This document shows, one piece after another, positions 1 to 10,315 of a stretch of 64,000 nucleotides of DNA (its first letter is position 1; each line of letters opens with the position of its first letter). This stretch comes from Algoriphagus antarcticus. GTDB taxonomy: Bacteria; Bacteroidota; Bacteroidia; Cytophagales; Cyclobacteriaceae. The stretch covers positions 1 through 64,000 of the forward strand of contig NZ_MSSW01000002.1 of assembly GCF_002150685.1 (NCBI RefSeq), written 5' to 3'. The position numbers and the translations under genes were made by a program. Under the pieces are notes generated by a model that did no database searches, was not told the DNA's origin, and worked only from the letters and a program-made list of their open reading frames with translations.

Positions 1-2
1 AT

Positions 3-137
3 GTAAACCAAGCCCAAGCTAAAGCAGAAATATTTGAGTTTATAGAGATCTGGTACAACCAGAAAAGGAAACATTCCTACCTCAATTACCTCACCCCCGA
101 TCAATTCGGGCAAACAACAAAAAAGAAAGCCGCATAA
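3..137 (+). mobile_element. 3' end of an IS3-family transposase (partial, runs off the window)
   Basis: An open frame enters from the window edge and ends with TAA at 135-137, giving 44 residues. It contains FIEIWYNQKRKHSYLNYLTP, which matches the C-terminal end of the rve integrase domain of IS3-family OrfB transposases (usual form WYNRxRxHSxLGYLTP). The rest of the element lies upstream of the window, so its completeness cannot be judged. A stable hairpin follows 14 bp after the stop. No clear terminal inverted repeat could be assigned from this side alone. Confidence 0.8.
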
Positions 138-151
138 AATAATAAGACTCG

Positions 152-194
152 AAAATATCAGGGGGATTTTCCTTCAAAATCCTCCTGATATTTT
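152..194 (+). terminator. long hairpin after the transposase
   Basis: Two 19-nt arms (152-170 and 176-194) pair with a single G-T wobble around a 5-nt loop (CCTTC). The left arm begins AAAATATCAGG and the right arm ends CCTGATATTTT, so the foot is A/T-rich on both strands. It could be a bidirectional terminator for the transposase and ispG, or part of the IS end. Positions 195-325 hold a weaker 7-bp hairpin (TTCCCCA/TGGGGAA) and nothing else I recognise. Confidence 0.6.
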
Positions 195-325
195 GAGTAG
201 CCCGCGGCAGGCGAAACATGAAATCAATTTCAAAACAAGCTTAAAATATTGTCCAGCTTTTTGTAGCAAATCCAAACCTTTGCTGTATAATTCCCCAAGA
301 TCCAATACCCATGGGGAATTAACAG

Positions 326-2308
326 TTAAATCAATTCTGGCTCGTTCCACCTTCCATCTTCCTTGATGATTTCTATAAGCTTATCAACAGCTTTTTCTGA
401 AGGAACAGAACGCTTCATTACTTCTTTGCCTTTGTACAGTGTGATTTTTCCTTTTCCAGAACCCACATAGCCATAATCGGCATCGGCCATCTCTCCCGGC
501 CCATTTACTATACAGCCCATTATCCCGATTTTCACACCTTTGAGGTGATCAGTTCGCTTACGAATCATCGCGGTAGTCACCTGAAGATCAAAAAGCGTTC
601 TACCGCAAGAAGGACAGGAAATGTATTCGGTCTTGGACATTCTAGTCCGTGCAGCTTGAAGCACTCCAAATCCAACAGAATTATGAAGTTTGACATGATC
701 TAGAATTTCTTCATGACTATGAGCCTTTTCCTTTTTTAAGGAAATAAAAATCCCGTCTCCCAATCCATCAATCAAAACTCCTCCGACGTCTGTAGCAGCA
801 TAAAGCATTGTTTCATCCTGTGTTTGATCTGGATAGCTTACTTTCACAATCACCGGAATCTCGGACTTGGCTTCCAGTAAACTTACGAATGCTCTTCTCA
901 AAGCTGGCATTGTATGCTTATTCTCGGTCTCTAAGATAAGAACAGTGTCCTTTCTGCCTGAAGATAGCGCAATCGCTTCTGCAATCTGCGTATCAAAAAC
1001 CTCTAGGAAATTTAATTCTGAATGTAGTTTCTCGGTAGTTGAAAAGCTGACCAAATCGAAAAGCGGGAATTTATTTTGCTGGTCTGAACCTGTAGTCCAA
1101 ATAGCTGCATCCTGGATTTCCTTCATGCCATTTGGCAGCATAAAAGGAATAGGATTCGCGCCCGAATAAACGAAATCACATCCCTGATCATTCATTTTCC
1201 ACTTATCCAGTTCAGGCAAATAGAAATGACCCACAGACTTCATTTCCTTTTCAGTGATCTTTTCGATCTTGGAAATATCAGTAATCACGCGAGGGACATT
1301 GTGTCCACCGAAATTGTAAATCTCTGCACTTTGACGCTTGAAATGCTCATATGGATTAACTGGGTATTCTTGAATTGGCTTGATATCAGCATGTCCAGCT
1401 CGGTGAGCATATCTATCTATCAATGCTTTAGCAACTGGTGCTTCAAACTCAGGATCTTCGGTAAGTGAAACCCGAACTGTATCTCCCAGTCCGTCTTCCA
1501 GCAAAGTGCCAATCCCAACAGCCGATTTGATTCGACCATCTTCGGCTTCACCAGCTTCAGTCACCCCAAGGTGCAAAGGATAAGGCTTGAAACCACCTTC
1601 GTCCAACTTCTGCACGAGCAAACGATACGCTTGCACCATCACTTGGGTATTGGAGGACTTCATCGAAATCACGATATCGAAGTAATTCTCGTCTTCACAA
1701 ATCCTCAAAAATTCCAATGCTGACTCCACCATTCCCAGTGGAGTATCGCCATATCTACTCATGATCCGATCAGAAAGTGAACCGTGGTTGGTTCCAATCC
1801 GCATTGCTGTACCATTCTCTTTGCAGATTTTCACCAAAGGCAAAAAACGCTCACGAATACGATCCAATTCATCCTGATAAGTAGCGTCCGTATATTCTAT
1901 TACTTCAAATTTTTTCTTGTCGGCATAATTCCCAGGATTCACACGTACTTTCTCCACAATTCTCGCTGCAACTTCTGCGGCATTTGGGGTAAAGTGAATA
2001 TCAGCAACCAATGGTGTATTGTAGCCTCTTTTGCGAAGCCCATCCTTAATATGCCGAAGATTTTCTGCCTCTTTTATGCTTGGAGCAGTGATTCTCACCA
2101 GTTCACAACCTGCCTCGATCATTCGGATACTTTGCTCGATAGAGCCTTCGGTATCCATCGTATCCACCGTGGTCATGGACTGTACTACGATCGGATTATC
2201 TCCACCCACGATGACATCACCGATTCTAACAGGGATAGTTTTTCTCCTAGAGTAACTCGTCAAGCTATCGCAATAAAGCTGATCTAATGATTTGATAATT
2301 GGCTCCAT
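326..2308 (-). CDS. ispG: 4-hydroxy-3-methylbut-2-enyl diphosphate synthase, long form
   Basis: IspG (GcpE) is a cytosolic [4Fe-4S] enzyme of the MEP isoprenoid pathway. It reductively converts MEcPP to HMBPP. The 660-aa protein opens with a TIM-barrel half (IRIGDVxVGGDNPIVVQSMTT-like start, with VRITAPS further on). It ends with the cluster domain: C565 and C568 in CPSCGR, and C599 in CIVNGPGEM. The length is much greater than the roughly 370 aa of the E. coli enzyme because an extra domain sits between the two halves; this is the usual form in Bacteroidota, Chlamydiae and plants. It starts 4 nt after the SDR gene, so the two are probably cotranscribed. Nothing appears damaged. Confidence 0.96.
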   Translation of the reverse strand: MEPIIKSLDQLYCDSLTSYSRRKTIPVRIGDVIVGGDNPIVVQSMTTVDTMDTEGSIEQSIRMIEAGCELVRITAPSIKEAENLRHIKDGLRKRGYNTPLVADIHFTPNAAEVAARIVEKVRVNPGNYADKKKFEVIEYTDATYQDELDRIRERFLPLVKICKENGTAMRIGTNHGSLSDRIMSRYGDTPLGMVESALEFLRICEDENYFDIVISMKSSNTQVMVQAYRLLVQKLDEGGFKPYPLHLGVTEAGEAEDGRIKSAVGIGTLLEDGLGDTVRVSLTEDPEFEAPVAKALIDRYAHRAGHADIKPIQEYPVNPYEHFKRQSAEIYNFGGHNVPRVITDISKIEKITEKEMKSVGHFYLPELDKWKMNDQGCDFVYSGANPIPFMLPNGMKEIQDAAIWTTGSDQQNKFPLFDLVSFSTTEKLHSELNFLEVFDTQIAEAIALSSGRKDTVLILETENKHTMPALRRAFVSLLEAKSEIPVIVKVSYPDQTQDETMLYAATDVGGVLIDGLGDGIFISLKKEKAHSHEEILDHVKLHNSVGFGVLQAARTRMSKTEYISCPSCGRTLFDLQVTTAMIRKRTDHLKGVKIGIMGCIVNGPGEMADADYGYVGSGKGKITLYKGKEVMKRSVPSEKAVDKLIEIIKEDGRWNEPELI

Positions 2309-2312
2309 GGGT

Positions 2313-3017
2313 TTATATATCTCCTAATTGAGGTCGCATTACTATTTCTTCAACAACTGACTGAGGCGAAAGGTTATAGGCAGCCCAGACACTTTCGGCT
2401 ACATCTTCCGCTTTCATAAATCTTTCTTCTGGCAGATCTGATGCCTCCCAGCTGGACGTATAAGTCGCTCCGGCAAGAATGGAAGTTACTTTGATTTGGT
2501 ACGGTTTTAATTCTTCCCGTAGACACTTGGTCATACCAAGCATTGCCCATTTGGAAACTGCATACGTCCCGCCATTTGGATAGGCAGTGAGTCCTGCTAC
2601 CGATCCCATAGTGAAAATATGTCCTGATTTCTTTTCAATCATTTCATTCACAAAACCGCGGGTGAGATAATAAGCGGAATACAGGTTGGTCTGCATCATC
2701 AGTTCAAAATTCCCTTCTGGCTCATTGTGAATTGTGCCTGGCAAAAAGACTCCGGTGTTATTTACCAATACATCAGGAATCGCCGCAGCCTTGATTTCAT
2801 TCACAAATCTGGTCACATCTTCCTTCTTGGAAAGATCTGCCTGTATTGTCAGCACCTCGATTTTCGGATATTTCTCTTCCAGAAAAGTCTTTAGACTAGC
2901 CAAATCAGCCTCATTTCTGGCGCAAGTGAAGATATCAAAACCCTCCGCTGCAAAGCGCTCAATGATTGCTCTTCCGATTCCCTTGGTACCTCCTGTGACG
3001 AGGATGCTTTTGCTCAT
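2313..3017 (-). CDS. SDR-family NAD(P)-dependent oxidoreductase
   Basis: This is a 234-aa classical short-chain dehydrogenase/reductase, cytosolic, with a Rossmann fold. The cofactor motif TGGTKGIG lies at residues 8-15, NNTG (usual NNAG) near 86-89, catalytic Ser139 in MGSVAG, and the YxxxK pair at Y152/K156. It is closest in style to 3-oxoacyl-ACP-reductase-like SDRs, but the substrate cannot be read from sequence. The gene begins ATGAGCAAAAGC, directly before the nucleotide-binding strand, which fixes the start. It lies 4 nt upstream of ispG. A functional link to isoprenoid synthesis is not implied by the motifs. Confidence 0.9.
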   Translation of the reverse strand: MSKSILVTGGTKGIGRAIIERFAAEGFDIFTCARNEADLASLKTFLEEKYPKIEVLTIQADLSKKEDVTRFVNEIKAAAIPDVLVNNTGVFLPGTIHNEPEGNFELMMQTNLYSAYYLTRGFVNEMIEKKSGHIFTMGSVAGLTAYPNGGTYAVSKWAMLGMTKCLREELKPYQIKVTSILAGATYTSSWEASDLPEERFMKAEDVAESVWAAYNLSPQSVVEEIVMRPQLGDI

Positions 3018-3062
3018 TTGATTCGTAGTTTAATAGTTAGTATGACAACTATTTAGCTTACG

Positions 3063-3070
3063 CAAAGTTA
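3063..3070 (-). promoter_or_regulatory. possible -7 element for the SDR-ispG pair
   Basis: Read on the minus strand this is TAACTTTG, matching the Bacteroidetes -7 consensus TAnnTTTG, about 45 nt upstream of the SDR start. No TTG lies at the expected 17-19 nt spacing, so the assignment rests on the -7 box only. Confidence 0.4.
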
Positions 3071-3080
3071 CATTAATTTA

Positions 3081-6000
3081 TCAAAACAGAGCCGAAACTT
3101 GCATTCTCCCTACATGGACAATCCGATCCAATCCCTGTGAATTTCTACCTTCATAAACTAGATTAAGCTGCAATCCTTCTCCGATTTTTTGAAGCCAATT
3201 CACGTTCCAGGTAACATTTGTTCCCGGGGTCAAAGCCTGGAGCATTTCATATCCAACAGGAGAATTAGCAACGCCATTGTAATCGATCTGAATCAATTTG
3301 AGATTCCCCGTCAGCGTAGTTTTTACAGCTCGCGCAAAGCGAAGGTCAAGCCCAACTTGATTCAACAGAGCTTTTTCTTTAAACTCATCGTTAGCCGTAT
3401 TGACTTTTCCAGTGAAGGAATACGTCGCAGTAGTTCTGAAATATGGGGTTGGCTGCCAGGAAAACTCTGGACCAATTTGATTTTGTGAAATATTATAATT
3501 TCTATTATCCAAAAAATCAGAAGACGAAATTCGGTTGCCCGTTCCACCCAGAATCCTCAAAGTTGTCTGCCCACTGAAATTATAACGCGTATTCAGCTTC
3601 CAATCTTTTTGAATCAAATCCTCGAAACCGCCTGAGAGTAATTGCTTGAACTGGGAATCAAAATACGATAAGTCAAAGCCGTACTTCGCAGATGCTCGAT
3701 TAAAGAAAAAGCTGGAACGAATTACTTGACGAAGTGATAAAATATCTTCTCGATTCACTCCGCCTACAAATGGATTTATTCGATCCACAAAGTCGTCTGA
3801 AGTCACTTTTTTCTCCACACTCAGACTGGTGGTATTGGAAAATCTATGCAGAAAAGCACGCAAACCTCTAGATTCTTTCCATGATTCCGGAAATTTTGCC
3901 TGCAAACGATAATTCAAAATACTAGTATATGCCTGTATGTAAGTATCAGTCGGAACAAAAATCTTGATGTACTGTTTCTCTTCAGGATTTATAGCTAGAT
4001 AAAATTCGTTCAATTGCTGCACCCCATCGCCGTTATCATCTCGCCAGGTGTGGGTTCCATCTCCATTTGGCGCTGGCAAATAGATAAATTCACGCTGCAA
4101 TTCACGACCGTTCCCTATCGCATAGGAGATTTCATTTCGAATTAGATTTTTACCCAAACTACCCTGGTAATCCACTTTGCCCATTACCGTGAGTTCGGAT
4201 TGCAGGTCGCGCTGCAAATATTCCAGTTCCCGATAAGTGAATGTACTGCTCAGACTATGCTGGGTCCATTGCTTGCGAAAAGTAAAATTGGAAGTAAATG
4301 CGCGTGTATCTTTTAGCAACTCTCCAGCATAAGGAGTCTTATCTTCACGCCAAGCAGCATCTGCCAAGAAGGAGTAGCTAAGCGAGTCATTGCTGCGCAA
4401 ATAGATTAAATGCTGTTGAAAATTCATCGCAGTACTCACCACAGAATCTGTCTCGGCCCTTCTTAATGCATTTTGATCCAAAGAAAATTGATAGCCAGGT
4501 ACGACGAGTTTGGAATTATAGCTCACATCACCCAAGTAGCGAGTCCAGTCAGAAGTAAGTGAATCCTGATTAGAATTTAACCGAAAAAACTCTTGCCTAA
4601 GTCGTAATCTAGATCCCATCTGAAGATTCCAATTCGCAGAATGCTGCGTACCATTCAGTACATTCGCTCTATTTCTTAGGTAAAAAAGGTAATCAAAACG
4701 ATTGAGCGCATCTTTTTCAAAACCAATTCCTGCACGAAAAAATTGCTCGGCGGCAGCATTTTGCAAAGCCTGCTGACTCAGTCCCCAATCCCGGTCAAAT
4801 TCAATGTATCTGAATCGATCGATGAAATTGAAATTGGTGGAATTGTATTCGTATTCTGTCTGGCCTTTCATGGTGTAGCCTTTGAAAAGTGATGATTCCC
4901 GACCTTCACTTTGCAGTCCAACCTTCATACCCAGCCCTTGATTGTTATCATCATTCAATTCAGAAAAGAGATTCTGATCTATTGAGGAAAGAGCTAATTC
5001 TGTGTAAACTTTCTCATGATCATTCAGCTTGATTCTTGTTCCTGCCGTCACCATTCGCTTGCTGTCAGGCAGTGGAAGTTGGGACAAAATGGAATAATCA
5101 CCCTGAGGCTGTCCACTTAGCCTCGGCACATATTCATAAACTGTCCCGTTGGACAATTGACTGGAGCGACGATAATCCCCGAGACCGGCTCCCACTTGAG
5201 AAAAGCCCAACTCGTAATGCGCCAATTCAGGTTCGTTTGAATATTCAAAATAAATCAATGGATTCCCAAATTCATCAACTTCTGTGATTTTCGCATACAA
5301 AATCCTATTCTGATCAAATGCCACACTATCTATCCGCGGGATTCTAGCGAGTTCTGTGCTATCGCCCACAGAAGCCATAAGCCCTAGTTCCTGCTGGGAA
5401 AAATCAGAAAATAGTGGCCGGTTTCTATTGTCTTTCTCTTGGTAATAATTCAGATAAACATCAACTTTCCCATTGGTCTGGGTATGATTCGCACCGATAA
5501 TGGATCGGGAATAATTGCGCTCCGCATATTCAAAATCCACTCGAACTCTGGAATATTGTGTAATCAGAACTTTCGGTGTAAAGGTGATTTCTGCCTGATT
5601 ATAATCAATCACATAATCTTCATTGAATCCGCGCTTGAGCTGCTTTCCATCCAGAAACACGCGCTCAGAATTTGCCATGATGATTACAAAGCGCTCATTA
5701 TTTGGTCCGCTGACTCTATATGGACCGAGTACTCCTTCCAAAATCGGTAATTGTATGGAAGCAAATTTCCCTTTGGCAATGGAGGCAAAAGCCTGAGAAC
5801 TTGCCGTCCAATTATCATTCATTTTATAATTGGACGTAAACTGCAAGCCTTGCACATTTTTATAGTAGCGCAAAAACTCAGACTGTCTTTGCTGAAGCAC
5901 CACATCTCCCGCGGCCAAGCTAAAATCATCGTTATACAATTCAATTAGTACATTGTCAAAGTCCTGAATTTGCTGGGTATTTCCTTCAGGCTGAAAAGGA

Positions 6001-6545
6001 ACATTTTGATCAGTGATGCTTGCACGAATTTTAAGATTCTCAGCTATATCTCCTTCTAGCTGTAAATTGAGGGCAGAGTTCACAAATACATTTTGCGTAT
6101 TTCCGAAGGATATCCCGCGCGTGAGACTTCCGGATTTATAGAGATTCGTGGTGGGAAAAAGCTCTTCCCGAAAGTCGAATGCAGGCAACTCGGCCATTCG
6201 ATTATCCTTGAATTGGGCAGTGGAATCGTAATCCGCGAGTAATGTCCTGCGAGCAATCGGCTGATCAAAGCGAAGAGAAAAAGTCCGATAGCAAAGCAAA
6301 AGTGAATCAGGCTTACTGTCATTTTCAAAAACTACTTGAACCTTGTTCGTGCTGAGTTCATACTTGAATTCGTAGGATTTTCCATTTTTATCGGTAATTC
6401 TGATCGTTTCCTCAAGTATGGAAAGTGAGTCTGGGACAGTAGGATTGACAAACATTTCTGATTCTATCCATCGACATTTTTCCTGAGCTTTTAACGAAGT
6501 AAAACAGCCCAACAATAAAATCCAGAAAAGTAGCCAAACGCGCAT
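3081..6545 (-). CDS. very large outer-membrane beta-barrel protein, SprA-like N-terminal region
   Basis: The 1154-aa protein has a clear signal peptide (MRVWLLFWILLLGCFTSLKAQ). It lacks a lipobox and internal membrane helices. Alternating hydrophobic/polar strands run through most of its length and it ends in an aromatic-terminated strand (QVSALF), as outer-membrane barrels do. The N-terminal third contains GSLTRGISFGNTQNVF and VPFQPEGNTQQIQDF, a pattern I associate with the gliding/T9SS translocon protein SprA and relatives. The whole protein is only about half of SprA's length, so it is a relative rather than SprA itself. The function is unknown. It stands 46 nt downstream of the kinase gene on the same strand. 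Confidence 0.65.
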   Translation of the reverse strand: MRVWLLFWILLLGCFTSLKAQEKCRWIESEMFVNPTVPDSLSILEETIRITDKNGKSYEFKYELSTNKVQVVFENDSKPDSLLLCYRTFSLRFDQPIARRTLLADYDSTAQFKDNRMAELPAFDFREELFPTTNLYKSGSLTRGISFGNTQNVFVNSALNLQLEGDIAENLKIRASITDQNVPFQPEGNTQQIQDFDNVLIELYNDDFSLAAGDVVLQQRQSEFLRYYKNVQGLQFTSNYKMNDNWTASSQAFASIAKGKFASIQLPILEGVLGPYRVSGPNNERFVIIMANSERVFLDGKQLKRGFNEDYVIDYNQAEITFTPKVLITQYSRVRVDFEYAERNYSRSIIGANHTQTNGKVDVYLNYYQEKDNRNRPLFSDFSQQELGLMASVGDSTELARIPRIDSVAFDQNRILYAKITEVDEFGNPLIYFEYSNEPELAHYELGFSQVGAGLGDYRRSSQLSNGTVYEYVPRLSGQPQGDYSILSQLPLPDSKRMVTAGTRIKLNDHEKVYTELALSSIDQNLFSELNDDNNQGLGMKVGLQSEGRESSLFKGYTMKGQTEYEYNSTNFNFIDRFRYIEFDRDWGLSQQALQNAAAEQFFRAGIGFEKDALNRFDYLFYLRNRANVLNGTQHSANWNLQMGSRLRLRQEFFRLNSNQDSLTSDWTRYLGDVSYNSKLVVPGYQFSLDQNALRRAETDSVVSTAMNFQQHLIYLRSNDSLSYSFLADAAWREDKTPYAGELLKDTRAFTSNFTFRKQWTQHSLSSTFTYRELEYLQRDLQSELTVMGKVDYQGSLGKNLIRNEISYAIGNGRELQREFIYLPAPNGDGTHTWRDDNGDGVQQLNEFYLAINPEEKQYIKIFVPTDTYIQAYTSILNYRLQAKFPESWKESRGLRAFLHRFSNTTSLSVEKKVTSDDFVDRINPFVGGVNREDILSLRQVIRSSFFFNRASAKYGFDLSYFDSQFKQLLSGGFEDLIQKDWKLNTRYNFSGQTTLRILGGTGNRISSSDFLDNRNYNISQNQIGPEFSWQPTPYFRTTATYSFTGKVNTANDEFKEKALLNQVGLDLRFARAVKTTLTGNLKLIQIDYNGVANSPVGYEMLQALTPGTNVTWNVNWLQKIGEGLQLNLVYEGRNSQGLDRIVHVGRMQVSALF

Positions 6546-6591
6546 GCTTACTTCGAAATACCTTTTGATTTGAAGATACTAATTAGATAAA

Positions 6592-9500
6592 TTATCCTAT
6601 CAATGGAAAGGTGAGATAGAAAGTGGTTCCCTTTCCCATCTCTGTTTCAAACCAGATTTTACCACCCGCAGTCTCCACTCCACTTTTTGCGATAGCCAAT
6701 CCCAAACCTGATCCAGTGGACTTGGTAGAGAAATTAGGAATGAAAATCTTGTCCTTCAGTTCGTCTGTAATTCCTTTGCCATTATCCGTGATTTCCAGAA
6801 AAACTGCCTGATCTGTCAACCATAACCAGACTCTGATCACAGGCTTCACTCCTGGCTCCACGGCTTGAATGCCATTGATTACAAGATTTGAAATTACTCT
6901 TCCGAAAAGCTTATCATCGCCCATAATAGGAATATTCTTGGTAAATGAATCATCCTGAAAAACCAATTCCACCTCCTGGTCACCGCTAAAGAGATCCAAT
7001 ACTTGATTCACCACCAATTTGAAATTCATCAACTCACTATTCGGCAGCGGCATTTTTGCAAAAGTGGAAAAAGAAGAAGCAATACCACTCAGAGCATCCA
7101 CTTGATGAATCAAGGTCTCCAGTGATCTTTTAAGCTTTTCCGCATCGTCTAATCTGCCCGCATCTTGGAGACGAATCAAATGCTGAAGCGTGAGCTTCAT
7201 CGGTGTCAGTGGATTCTTAATCTCATGTGCAACCTGCTTTGCCATCTCCCGCCAAGCAGACTCTTTCTCTGTGGAAGCCAGCACTTTTTTACTGTTTTCC
7301 AGTTTGAAAAGCATGTTGTTATATTCGTTCACCAGCAAGCCAATTTCATCCTTGGAACCCCAATACATGGGTTCGTTATTCTCCAGATTGGTAGCTTTTA
7401 GCTTTTGCGTCAGCAACTTGAAAGGAAAAGTAAGATTGGTAGAAACGAAATAAGAGACGAACAAAAAGAGGATGAAAATCACCACAAAGGCATTGAAAAT
7501 ATTACTAAGCACATCTGCGATAAGCGTATTGAGCTCGGCTTCAGATTCAAAAAATGGCACAGCCAAAATCCCCAGATTCTCTTGGTTAGTAGTAGCTGGA
7601 ATTGACAAATAAACTGTCTTATAAAGTAACTTCCCTATTTGCTCGTCGGCCAGGTATTGACTTTGCCCCATCTCTTCGATCTCAGCAATCGCTTTAGGAT
7701 TGATCAGCGGGGCCAGGATTTTCTTTTCAAATATATTCGGACGATTGGTAGATTCCAGCTTGCCTTCCGCGCTATAGACGTGAATGTCACTAGCCGTAGT
7801 ATTCGCCAGTTCGTTTACTTCTTCGTTGAGTAGATCCTCGTCCACATTTTCGGGCTTCTGGTTATTCAGGAAACTACCCAGATTACCTCTGATCAGCGCC
7901 GCCTTTTGCATATACTGTCGATCCAGATCATCGCGATAACTATTTGCCAAAAGCCCAATCGTAATGATACTGATGATAATGATAGGAAAGAAGAAAGCAA
8001 AGTTCAGATAAAGCTGAAGCTTAGTGGAATAATTGAATTCGAAATTCTTGACTCCAGTGATCAGCGTATTGATCAGAATAGTCAAAAAAGTCATGATCAC
8101 AAAGAGTACGAAGAAGAGAGAAATATTTCCAAAAAAGTGAGCTAAGGAGATATTCCTGGAGGACACAATTACCAATTCACCTCCATTTTTTATCCCAAAA
8201 TGATGAAATCCATTTTGATGAACTCCTTCAGTTAGCAATTTTTTTCGAGTCAAAGCTTGCTCAAATCCTTTGCTCAAATAATTAAATGTTCCAGAGTTTC
8301 TGATAAATTCAGAATCTTTGAAAATGGCATAATCATAAAGTATAAGATCAAGCTTGTCGTTATATTTCTTGTCCAATAATAGCTTAGGATAGACACTTGT
8401 TGGCTGTACGCGCAATTGTCGAAGTTCAAGAATGATTGTGCCTAACGATGAACCATCCTTGCTCATTGGGACAAATGCTATAAATCGATTTCCATTTGCA
8501 GATTCATTGCCTCGGATAAAATACAAGTCCTTCACACTGGTGGCGAAATCACTTTTGATATATTCCAATTGTATATCCTCTAGATTATCGGAGTTAGCAG
8601 AACCTAATATTTGTTGTCCTGATGAAGAGAACACGCGGACTTGAACCTCAAACTGATCAAAGTAATTATCCAGATAATATCTCCTGATTTTGGTTTCTAT
8701 TGGATCTTTGGAGAAAAGTGGATCAGCTATCCTATTTTGAATGAATAAATCACTTTTGATACGAGTAAAGATTTCCCCTAAGAAAAACTCAGTCATCACA
8801 TCATTTTCGATAAGATTTTGATTTGCGAAGCGGGTTTTGGATTGAATCAATTCACTTTTCTCTGTCTGAAAAGTGCTAATTCCTCCAATAATCGCAGTTA
8901 CCAAACACGCAAAGAAGAAAGTGAGAAATGTATCTAATCCAAGTTTAAAGGCATTTTTGAAGAGCTCAAGCCGAATGACAGTGAGTAGAAATCCAAGATG
9001 AATAAGCCAAACTACACCGCCCCACACTGTAAAGAAGAATAATATACCGCCGATAGGAAACCCGATGATTGCTATCCATTTGTAATAAACTTTTTTGCGC
9101 TGATGGATCTCCAGAAGCAAACTAAACATCGTCAGCGTGACCAAAACATATACCGCACCCCAAAGGAAAAGCATAAAAAAGCTTATGCCTTTGAACCAAT
9201 CAAATGAGGGAATGGAGCTAATATCCAAGGCCCACTGAGAATTGACCATCAAATCCCGTGGCAGAGACCACACCAAATACATACCAATGGAACTCACAAA
9301 TAGTGTGAAAAAGTAGAATACCAGAAACTCACTGCGAGACTTCAAGACTTTTATTTTCTCGTGCATAGTCTTGGAAGCCAGCTGAAAAATTACCATCACC
9401 AAGATAAGAACCACACATAAAGTGTTGATCAGCAAATCCCCTAGACTTGGATTGAACCAGGACGACGCATAATTCGCCGAATCGAATAGCGACAAAGTGA

Positions 9501-10296
9501 GATAGTTACTTGGGAAATCCAGCAGCAGCATCATCATCCTAAATGCTGCAAGTATGAAAATGGCATAGCCGATAGCTTGCCATCTTCTGCCAGATTTCCA
9601 CTTGCTCAGCACAAAATCTGAACTCAATAGAAAATAAAGCAGGAAAACAGAAGCAAAGAAAATTAGGATGGCAGGGTTCACCACCCTACCCGCAGGACTG
9701 TAGCCAAAAAGGAAATTGATTCCAAATAGCGGAATACCTACTGGATTCTTGACTACTGCTGACGCTTCTTCAGGATTTGCAAAAAGCTCAAACCGATCAT
9801 TGCCAAAGATGTTAGGATTTGCACCAGTGATTAGATAATTGTTTTCAATATTGCCCGGCCAAATCAAGCGAAGCACATGAAGCATTACATAATCCGCCTT
9901 ATTCCTTTTAACATTTCGAACCTTAAGCAGAAGTGTACCATAGGCATCTTCTATGAGTTGGTATTCTTTTGAAAGATCAACTTTAGAAAAATCAAGAGTA
10001 AGCGTGAAATCAGACCAATACAGAAGGTCTTTTTCTGGACTTAATATGAAAAAAGGATACTTGTGAATAGGCGTACTTATTTGCCCAAAGCTTAGGGAGT
10101 CATCTGGCCCGACATCCATGAGAATCTTAATAAAATCCTCATCAAATTCTTTATCTACAGCCTGCACACGATCCTGTAAAGCTTGCAAATAGGTTTCTTG
10201 ATCGCTTTTCTGGAAGAAAAAGAAATTCAATACTAACACAGCAAGTAAAGAGAATATACTGATCAAGATGATCAGGCGACGTAAATCATGCTTCAT
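6592..10296 (-). CDS. polytopic NtrY-like sensor histidine kinase
   Basis: The 1234-aa protein has an N-terminal helix (about 9-28), a block of roughly seven membrane helices (about 205-470), a large loop, two further membrane segments, a HAMP-like linker, then HisKA and HATPase domains. The phospho-acceptor is H1024 in VAHEIKNPLTPMK, the form typical of NtrY-type kinases. Downstream are an N-box (NLVINGIQAV), DNGKGI and GSGLGLAI. It should autophosphorylate at the inner membrane and pass phosphate to a response regulator, but none is encoded nearby. Its core differs clearly from the kinase family of the right-hand array (HEIKNPLTP versus HEIQNPLNF). The stimulus is unknown. Confidence 0.88.
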   Translation of the reverse strand: MKHDLRRLIILISIFSLLAVLVLNFFFFQKSDQETYLQALQDRVQAVDKEFDEDFIKILMDVGPDDSLSFGQISTPIHKYPFFILSPEKDLLYWSDFTLTLDFSKVDLSKEYQLIEDAYGTLLLKVRNVKRNKADYVMLHVLRLIWPGNIENNYLITGANPNIFGNDRFELFANPEEASAVVKNPVGIPLFGINFLFGYSPAGRVVNPAILIFFASVFLLYFLLSSDFVLSKWKSGRRWQAIGYAIFILAAFRMMMLLLDFPSNYLTLSLFDSANYASSWFNPSLGDLLINTLCVVLILVMVIFQLASKTMHEKIKVLKSRSEFLVFYFFTLFVSSIGMYLVWSLPRDLMVNSQWALDISSIPSFDWFKGISFFMLFLWGAVYVLVTLTMFSLLLEIHQRKKVYYKWIAIIGFPIGGILFFFTVWGGVVWLIHLGFLLTVIRLELFKNAFKLGLDTFLTFFFACLVTAIIGGISTFQTEKSELIQSKTRFANQNLIENDVMTEFFLGEIFTRIKSDLFIQNRIADPLFSKDPIETKIRRYYLDNYFDQFEVQVRVFSSSGQQILGSANSDNLEDIQLEYIKSDFATSVKDLYFIRGNESANGNRFIAFVPMSKDGSSLGTIILELRQLRVQPTSVYPKLLLDKKYNDKLDLILYDYAIFKDSEFIRNSGTFNYLSKGFEQALTRKKLLTEGVHQNGFHHFGIKNGGELVIVSSRNISLAHFFGNISLFFVLFVIMTFLTILINTLITGVKNFEFNYSTKLQLYLNFAFFFPIIIISIITIGLLANSYRDDLDRQYMQKAALIRGNLGSFLNNQKPENVDEDLLNEEVNELANTTASDIHVYSAEGKLESTNRPNIFEKKILAPLINPKAIAEIEEMGQSQYLADEQIGKLLYKTVYLSIPATTNQENLGILAVPFFESEAELNTLIADVLSNIFNAFVVIFILFLFVSYFVSTNLTFPFKLLTQKLKATNLENNEPMYWGSKDEIGLLVNEYNNMLFKLENSKKVLASTEKESAWREMAKQVAHEIKNPLTPMKLTLQHLIRLQDAGRLDDAEKLKRSLETLIHQVDALSGIASSFSTFAKMPLPNSELMNFKLVVNQVLDLFSGDQEVELVFQDDSFTKNIPIMGDDKLFGRVISNLVINGIQAVEPGVKPVIRVWLWLTDQAVFLEITDNGKGITDELKDKIFIPNFSTKSTGSGLGLAIAKSGVETAGGKIWFETEMGKGTTFYLTFPLIG

Positions 10297-10315
10297 TTAG
10301 ACGTAAAATAAAAAA

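Noticed and set aside
1784..2287. 167-codon plus-strand frame opposite ispG
   Set aside because: Antisense shadow of a strongly conserved gene; the translation has no domain pattern.
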